From Theristus sp. LFF4_11 (taxonomy: Eukaryota; Nematoda; Chromadorea; Monhysterida; Xyalidae), in contig JASANC010002724.1 of NCBI GenBank assembly GCA_030248135.1, forward strand, positions 62,001 through 126,000: a stretch of DNA of 64,000 nt, written 5' to 3'. The notes below the pieces were generated by a model, which was not told the DNA's origin, ran no database searches, and was given only the letters and a program-made list of their open reading frames with translations. Of the stretch, positions 1 to 9,000 are shown one piece after another. The position numbers were made by a program, and so were the translations under genes. The number at the start of each line of letters is the position of its first letter. Positions within the stretch are counted from its first letter, which is position 1.

Positions 1-29
1 AACCGAGAAAAAAATTTTCAAACACTCAC

Positions 30-3000
30 TTCAGTCCATGTTTCAAAAATTCCTCCGTCGTGTTGTACCAGACTTTGATGCCCGATGCATTCAGATGACG
101 TTCCCACACGTTTGCTGTGGCAACCAACAGAAGCTCATCAACCGCCCGAACTTCTTCTTTCGTCAACCGCATGTCATCTATAAACAATACTATGTTTTCA
201 TGTGGAAGGCACATTTCTGTTTTAACCGTGTATATAGTAGCCCTGGTTAATTTGTAGTATCAGATATTAGCTGATTTGTAGTATCAGATATTAGCTGATT
301 GTTGCCTGAACATCAGGTTCAAAAAAGACATTTTTTTCTTTTTTTCTGAATATTGTGATTTCGGTGCTTTTGTTTCTGTGCGTGGGCAAACAGTGAGATT
401 TTAAATGGAAAATCTTGTTCATGATTTGTGAGTTTCAGACAAACAAAAGCAGCAAATTTTAATGGCAAAGAAACTCTTTTTTGTTCGAAAAAAGGAACGA
501 TAAATGACGACGACGACGTTTCCCTTCGGAAAAAATTGCGGCAGAAATTGTCGCTCTAAATTTAAACATTGAAGTTAAAACAGAACTAAGCTTCAAAAGA
601 AACAATTTTCAAAACGAAATCTCATTTTGTATGTATTGTGGATTAATTCAAACATGTCTGGGCTAAAATGACGTCATTTGCTTTAAAACGCTTGTGTAAT
701 GTCCTATTATAACCTCAACACAATCTCGGCTACTGTGAACTGTGTGGTTGATGGGGCGTGTTGTGGAGCACTTGCGAATGGCTTGGCTACTCTTTTATTA
801 AGTGGTCACCTACTTTCTTACCATTGGTTACGGTTGCGCATAAAGGCGTTGTTTCTGTTCTGTTCTGGGCCACTCTGCTAACTCTGCTATTTCAGTCTTA
901 CTACTGTCTTTGTGCTATCTTCTGCTTCGGTAACTCAGACCGTTTTATTGTGTGTGAGTGGCTAACGACGAATAAAAGAAGAGAAGAGAAAAGAGAGAGA
1001 ATTGCGGATTAACAGTTGAGACACAAACACAACACGCAACGCACTTTGACAACCAAACCTTGAATAATTAACTTGCTAACTTCCTTTAACTCAGTCTCGA
1101 CAGCGCAGCCGAGCGTGCAGATCCCCACATCGGCGCTCGAGGCCGGGGACTTGGAGCGTGGATATCAAACGTCCTTAGTGCGAGTGATCCATTACACCAG
1201 GGGAGAACACTTCAGTGGAGGTCCCGCCGATCGAACGCCGGCTGGACAGGATAGGAGCGAGTCGAGACTTTGGAGCGTCCGCACAGTTGAGCTCTTGCGC
1301 CGCCCGAATGGTCATGGAGGACCGCGGTTAGCTTGGTGCTCCTGTAATCAACTTCTGAACAATCGAAGCATCAGGATTGGAACGTCGGCCGAAAAAGGAG
1401 AAAGGAGCGAGTCGAGATCTTGGAGCATCCGTCGAGAGGAACGACTCTACAATTTGGAATTCCAGCGCTGCTCGAATGGTCATGGAGGACCGCAGCTAGA
1501 GTGGAGCGGAGTTCAAATCATCTGTGTTCTTCCGGCGCTGCTCGAGGTCATGGAGGACCGCAGCTAGAGTGGAGTTGCTGAATCGAACATCAGTGGGAGA
1601 TGAGATAGTGGCGCACATGATCAACGGCTTGCCAGAGTGGATGAAACAACAACTGAAGGAGAACAACGAACAGCTGTCGGTGCAGGATTGTGTCAGCGAG
1701 ATCCAATGGTTGCTGGATGAGAGGACGAATGACGAAGTGGAACAAAGATCATGGTCGAAGGCAGAGATGCCTGGACTTCCAGAAGAACCAGCGTTGACGG
1801 AGAAGGGAGATGGTGATCGTCAACGATGGATCCACAATCAACACGAGGATTTCAGCACGACAACGAAGTGCCGACAGTGGTTTGCGAAGAACAACTGGCA
1901 GCGAGAAGCGTTGACGAAGGACAAGATCGGTGGTTGTGCGCATGGTGAGATCGACGGCACGGTTGACGAAGAAGCTGCGGCTACGAAGTCTACCGAAATA
2001 GCAGTGACAGCCGAGGAGATCGATGAAGTTCAAGAGCCACGGCAACAACAAGTGGATGCTTCAGTGCCTCAACAGTCTGGAAGTCAACGGACCCGAATGG
2101 ACAATGGACTGATCGAACCGCTGATGAATGAAACCGACGTGTGGCCGTCGACGAGTTTGAATTGCAGCGCAACGCAGTGTGACGCAACGAACGAAGTGTC
2201 GCTTAAAGAGAAAGGTGCACATGGAGGTGCCGAAGCTCACAGCGCGAATCGGAGCACTACAGTTGATGTGAAGCAAGATCGTAGATCAGAAGGACATGCG
2301 GCAAGGAATGGAGAAGCGGAACCATCAACAGCGGAAGAGCAGCTGGATGAAAGATCGTGTCCGAAACTGCCTGCACACAGTGGAGAGCTGTCTTTGAGCG
2401 AACGTCGTACAGCGCTGTCTGTGAACGAATGTGATGAACCATCGGAGCCAGCCGTCAACGAGGAAACATCTGTGCCGAAGGACGAGTTTAACGAGACTGT
2501 GCATGGATGCGAAGCGTCGAAGCACCCGCAGAGTGACATCGAGTCAACAAGTGATGGATGGGTGACGGAGACGTCGAGCGATGAAGATCTAGAGATTGAC
2601 GGAAAGAGGTTTCGATCGGTGCTTCGGTTGAGGGACGTGTCTGCATCGGCCATGTTTAACAACACAAAGCAGCTCACGAAGCGGACGGCGATATTGAGGA
2701 ACGACGATGGACAGCTGGCGCGAATGATGGAGTGGATGATGAGTGATGCGAAGGACGAAGTAACAGTTGGCGATCATCAGTTCATCGTTTCAACAACAAC
2801 ATACGAACGTCATCTGGAAGTGCTGGAGCAACTAGCTCGTTGGATTGAGCAGATGAGTCTGGTGGCTGAGCTAGACAAAAGCGAGGTCATGGAGGACCGC
2901 GTTGGAGTCGAGTTGGATCCAGCAATGAAGAAGGGGATCAAAAATCGTCTGGGAATGGGGGGGGGGGATTAGGGGGGGGGGGGGGGGGGGGGTTTTTCGG

Positions 3001-3051
3001 GGGCGCGCGGGGGGACTCTAGAGTTGGAGGGTGGGGGTGGGGGGGGGGTGG

Positions 3052-3082
<31 letters not shown>

Positions 3083-6000
3083 CGGGAAAAAGAAAGAGGG
3101 AGAGCCGTATGTGATGACAGTGTCCGTGGAGGAGAACGAAGTGTCGGTCACGTTGCAACAGTTCGATGGCCATGGAGGGCATGTGACGGACACCTTCTCA
3201 CGACCATTGACAACAAACGAAGTGGACATGGATCGGTGGGAGCAGAAGTGTGTTGCCGTTCGATGGGGATTGGAGTCGCGGCGTGAGAAGCTGCAAGGAA
3301 GGGATGTGACACTGGTGTTGAGTGAAGAACAACTGAAGGAGGTTATGGTGCAACGATTGCTGGGAGTTGTGGACGTGAACGACTGGTTGCTGTACCTGGC
3401 GAGCGTGCGACCGAAAGTGGCGTTTCTGAACGACGAGGAAAACGGATTTCGGTTGCCAGAACCCGTAAAACGCGAGCTAGTCGAGGTAGCTAGTCTGAAC
3501 GCACGAAACTTCGAGGACATGTTGGAGGAAATGGATGCACAAGCAAAGAAGGAAATGGAGTCTTGTCATCTAAAGATCATGGAGGATCACGATTGGCGAA
3601 TGTTGCTCGAGGAATCGTCGCGACCGCAAGAACAGCAAAGTGGCACCAAGACGCCGGGTTACATGAAGAGCGAAGGTACAGGCACACACGATTGCTGTCC
3701 AGTGACCGATGCTGACGAGAAACGAACGATAACATCTGACGAAACGGACTTCAGCCAGAATGACGATGCGATGGTCGGTGTTGTGTCGGCGTCTGGCGAG
3801 AAGATGAGGAACAGTGAAAAGCAGTTGCAGCTGTCGCTGACTGAAGTGATCGAAAGTCAGCGGAAGAGCGTGACAGTGTTGCGACTGCGACAGTACCTGA
3901 CGAGAAGGATCCAGAGACGAGGACGAGGCGGCAAACGAAACTTCAGATGGAAGACCGGAATGGACAGCTGCTTCCTGATGGGTGGTTTGCTGCACTACTG
4001 GACAATGAAAGGACGACGAGAATTATTAGTGCTGTCCAGAACAAAAGGAGTGGAGTTGTTGCAGCGATGTGACACGATCCACGAAAGAGACAAAGTGTTG
4101 AAGATGTATTGGTGGTTTGACGTCATGGAGGACGTAGCGAAGTGGAATAAAAATCAAGATTCGCGGCCACCAACAATAATGGAGACACCGAAGAGGGACC
4201 TACGACAATGGAAACGACGGCCGATGGAGAAAGAGCCCGTCTTCTACGTGACCGACACGGGAGCGACGGTTGAAGTCCAGCCATCACCACCGCCAGCCGT
4301 GATCTGTTCTGGCGTCGTGTTGCTGCAAAGGAAACTCGTTTTCGACGGAAGTGGAAGCGAGCAGTCCGAATGCGAAACGGTGGAGACGCGGCAACGCAGT
4401 GGTGGATGTGATGACACGAATCGACCGTGGAAACGAACGAAAGAGGAACCGAAAATGATGGAGCCATCAGTCAAGGAACGCTCGAGGAAGCAGAAAGGAC
4501 CGGTGGATGGCTGTGCGTGTTTCTGACTGATGGTGGAGCGACGGTGGGCTACTAACGATGGTTTACGAGAGTGGCATAACCTTGTTTGTTAACATGAACG
4601 CGGCAACTGAAGAGACCAGACGTTAAAGAGATGGCAACAGTTTGTTCAATGGATCACCTGCATCAGTTCAACAGTTTGGCAACAGTTCTACGCAAAGCAA
4701 CAGTGCAACAGATCAACAGTGCAACAGTTCAGCAATCAATGGTTCTACAGTCAACAATGCAACAGTGCTACAGCATCAATTTTGTGTTTGACTGGGCTTG
4801 GTTAGTGGGTATAACCGGTGACTGCCAAGTACCATGTCTTTTTCCTGAATTTGCAACAGTGAAACAATCGAAAAGCTCATGGAGGAGCAATGGAATTTTG
4901 TTTATGGTGCAACGGTTCAACAGAGTACGATTTTATTGGAGGATTCTACAGTTTCAAATCAACATGGTTCAACAGCTTCAAAAATACAATTCAACAGATC
5001 AGCGAATTTGGCAAATCTTCATAGTTCAACAGTTTCATCTGCAACGACAGTTTTGTTTTCACCGGATTTCGTTTACAAATGATGTTGTCGCTGGAGAAAC
5101 GAAGGCCATGGAGGGCCAGTGTCGATGAGCACGTCTGTTTGGCAACGTTTCGCAGTGAAGCATCAGTTTCGTTATTATCATCAGTTAACAACAAAGCCGC
5201 GAGAATTTTCTTCTGCTGTAAAGTGCTTCTGAGTGGGCGATGACTGAATGATGCGGTTCTGCTGTGTTCCAAGGAGGATTAGCTGCGAGTCGTTTTCGTC
5301 GTTGCTGTCAATGAAAATGCTGCTAATGGACGCCGTTTTGTTGTTTCAACACAATCGTTTTGTTTGACTGGGCTTGGATAGTCGGTATATCCAGTAGCTA
5401 CCGAGTTCCATGTCGTTTTACCAACTTCTGGATAGTTGGCGGCGGAAATCAACAGCAGCAGTAAAGAGGGAATAGAATCGTTTTGGAGCGACTGAGACAC
5501 CTGGATCAGCTTATTGCGTTGTGACGATGCTTGGTTGCATTTTCAGAAGAAGTTGTCAGCAAAAGATCTGCGACGTCAGCGTTTTGTTTCTTTTTGGCCT
5601 CAATACGACCCTACAGTTTGATTTACGTCCATCGCTTTGTTCTGTATGACGATCAGCTGCTACACGGTTTCATCTGCTCTTTTCTGTTCCAGAATCGAAT
5701 TCCTTGGATAACGGAATCATTCTGAGGGTGACGCAAGTGAAATCCGAAAGGCCAAGCGCGGAGCGCCGTTGGAGATTGGTTGAACGAACGAGCAGCGACG
5801 GCGCAGATAAAAAGCTGAAGGATCCGACGGCTATTGGGCAGCGAACTGAAGTTGTCATGTCGCAGAAATACGACACCGGAAAACGAAGTCAGTGGACGCC
5901 GCCTCGAAGCGATGGTCAGTGTGTTCGGCTGCGGGCTTTTGGACGGATTGCGGAATGGCCTCTGAGAGAGGGTTGAGCGCAAGCAGACTGGCCATCTGTG

Positions 6001-9000
6001 ATGCAGCTTAAAAGATCGGCAGAATGAAAAGCTGAGTGCAAAAAAAACGTCAGTTTCGAGCCCGAGAACAGATGTCGCATCTCATGAAGTGGGTTGACAG
6101 GAGTAGGTGTACACCGCTCAGTGCATGGAGCCTGGGTTTGCGCAAGTCAGATCAGCCACCGGCGTAAGACCTCGAGGCGGTTCTGGAGAAACCTCAGCGC
6201 CGGGAGACGCTACTGACACTCCGCCCCAACAAAAGACGATGATGCGATGGGCAAAGTTGAATTGTCTTGTTGTCACAGACAACACGGACGATGCCACAGG
6301 AGCTGACGAGCACCGGCGACCCGAAGCGCCGATTAACCGAGAATCGGAGACCGCTGCAGCGTCAGAGAGCAGAACGCAGTCGGCGAATGTTCCGTCGTGT
6401 GAAATGGCGCAGTCGGATGAAACGAGAAGCGATGCAGTGAGTGCGAACGCTTGGCCATGGAGGGCAGCCGACTTCAAAGGAACGTTGGAATGATGGACGT
6501 CTTGTTTTTTTTCGTCAAAACTGCAGTTGCATGAAGAGCTGCGTGTGATGTCAAGGGTCGACATCATTTGGAGGGAGGATGGATGCCATGCAACTGCAGT
6601 CGTAAATCTACAACAATACAATGGAAATGAATACAACAGTTGAATACAACAAATGGATGCAACAGTGGTTGCAATAGTAAAAATGCAGCAATAGTGGTGT
6701 AAAGAAGAAAGCTGATGGACTGATAACTTCTGCGAGATAAATGGAACGTTATTGTGTCGTTGCAGGAACGTGATGAAGCGAAAGGAGGCACAGTGGAGTC
6801 GCAGACGCTGCAGATTCGATCGAAGGAGACGAAAAATGGCAACTTGCGAGAGCGAGTGCAGAACGATGGTGGAGAGACGTTGACGGCAGCAGCGAATGAC
6901 CATGGAGGGTCCCTAAAATCGACGAGAGAGGGAAACGCAGCAAAGGAAGGCCATGGAGGGTCCGAGGAGCTGGTCGGAGTGGAGCAGGATGAAGGTGACG
7001 ACGAGAGCGGCAGTACGGCGTGGTGGTGGTTTAAAGCGTGTCCGATCTGTCGACATCGTGGTCACAAAGCGAGTGATTGCCGATTCCGACGGTTGCAGCG
7101 AGTGTCACCATTTTTCGAATCGCAGGGCTATCGAGTGGCGATGGGCACGTTTTGGTGCAAAGTGCAGAACGAGGATGACGAGCGTCCCAGGATTTTCTAC
7201 GCGCATGGTGTGCTTGGCGTGTTTCCGCAGATTCCGATTGAAACGATGCCGTATGGAGAAGAGAGCGAATGGGCATACACGACGGATGATTCGGGCGATT
7301 GGTTGCAGTACCCAGACCCGATGGTGCCGGAAAACGAGAGTGAGCCGTTTCGGACGCATTCGCACGTGTGCTTCCGAACGTTGACTCGCTTGCGTGACGG
7401 AAAGCTGAATGTGGGTCCGGTGCGTGCTGACAAATATCTGCCAGATTATCGGTGGACACAAGTGCCTCAGAAGGTTACGGCGGACATGCGTGAGACCGTT
7501 GAACATGCCGTGGCGTACGCTCGTCGAGGTCCGATGTTTCCGCGTCCGGGAGACGATAAGAATGTTACGATGTGGTGGCGACTTGATCAGTGCAACAAGC
7601 GAGTGCTCAAATGGTGTCGTTGGCATCTGAAGGAGCACAATGGACAGTTGTCACCATCAGAGTGCGATACGTTCTTGTCGGCGGAGGAGTATTTTGGCGA
7701 GCAGCGCTTCCGGACGATGACGACAGTGCGAGTGCCGATCTGCCGTGAATATCTTACCAATTACAGAATTGCTCGCAATGGTGGAGTAGTTTTGGAAAGG
7801 CAGCTGCAGTTCGAGATGTGGGACGAAGAACCGGAGGAGTGGGACGAACACGATGTGTCTGAGGTGCAGCGGAAGGTTACGATTTCGCGACGCTATTTGG
7901 ACCGCGTGCATGCTCTGTTGGATCAGATCTCGAGTACGTTATTTCCAAGGCCTGACGAAGCTGCGGTGGTTGATGCGAAGGAATTCTGCGATCAGAGCGC
8001 GCAGGTGGAAGAAATGAAAGCATCGAGCATGGATGCCGGGAGCATGGAGGCTTTGGGCATCAAGATTGCGCGTGAAATGAATGTCGCAGCGACAACGGAG
8101 AGCGAATCGTCGACGGATGGAACAAGCAGCGCGGAGTGGAAGACAGCGGACGAGGAATTCCGTGAACATCAGGAGGACAAAGCTCATGGAGGAGCACTGC
8201 TGTTCGAGAAACCATGTTTGCTGTGCTATCATCGAAATCACGAGGAGAAGGATTGCTGGCTGCTGGAGCACGTTGCGTCGAAGGCAGCGAGATTCTTGTG
8301 CGCATGGGCCGATGAGCGTCGAACGGAAGAACAAGTAGATGCGATGTCGACGGAGGAGCGAGATGAATGGATCAAGCGTCGTCGGCAAGGCTTCGATGCG
8401 TACCGGAATGGCGTGATCGAGATGCAGGAACAGTTGGAAGATCAATGGCGGGTGGAATGCGAACGGCGGAAGCAGTAGTGGATTTGGCGGCTGATGTTGT
8501 GATCTGTTGGTTGGTTTGGTCTTAGCCATTTGAGTAATAGTAAAATATTTCCGGTTATTCGATTCTAGTTTGGTTTGGTTCTTCGGTGTAGTTTGGTTCA
8601 GTCTGGTTTTGAGAGTTGCCGTGTTTCAGTTGTTTGTAACGTTTGTTTAGAGTGGCCCAGTTGTTGTTTCAAAAATGTCGTGTTTTTGTATTTTCGTGAT
8701 TTCGTATTTTTGGAATTATTGCTGCTAATCTGGTAGAAATTCATTTGTTTGGCTCTTATTTATTGAAATCATTGTTTGGAAGAAGTTTAGAAGTTTTAGT
8801 TGATTGCCAGATTTTATTTTGTCAAGTTTCGATGTTTTTCAGGTTTTTGGTGGTCCTTTTTAGAAGTTTACTGTGTATCTTTTGTTTTTCGATTTTTGGT
8901 GTTAATCAGTTTTGAAGTTTGGTCATTATTTGGATGTCGTCGTTAAAATAGGAGGGGGATGATTTTTGCTTTTGAATTTTTGTCAGTTTGTTTGTTTTGC

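Larger units (their letters stand above)
1313..8192 (+). repeat. Dispersed array of 15 CATGGAGG octamers with complementary flanks (putative RNA hairpins)
   Basis: CATGGAGG starts at 1313, 1481, 1549, 2220, 2888, 3171, 3578, 4124, 4878, 5107, 6456, 6901, 6952, 8043 and 8185. The bases immediately left and right of the octamer pair in all 15 copies. The second pair is complementary in all 15, with one G-T wobble at 6952. The third pairs in 13, with one wobble. Stem sequences differ: GGT/ACC, GCA/TGC, GC/GC, GAT/ATC, ACGT/ACGT, GCT/AGC, GGC/GCC, GAC/GTC, AG/CT. Relative to the open frames, the octamer is read as His-Gly-Gly, as Met-Glu and as Trp-Arg, so a protein motif does not explain it. The only other copy I found in the window (CCTCCATG at 52271, minus strand) has non-complementary flanks. 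Function is unknown; a short RNA hairpin with a fixed loop is the simplest reading. Confidence 0.85.

Noticed and set aside
699..1012. Open frames of 60 and 84 codons at the start of the element
   Set aside because: They lie inside the LTR and recur in the other LTR; there is no domain and they overlap each other in two frames.
1190..1196. LTR end at CATTACA, the inverse of the TGTAATG start
   Set aside because: Homology between the two LTRs continues 17 bases further to 1213, and the primer-binding-site-like TGG follows there.
2969..3520. Minus-strand proline-rich ORF of 183 codons
   Set aside because: The proline tract is the complement of the poly-G run; the plus strand carries the RNase H relic.
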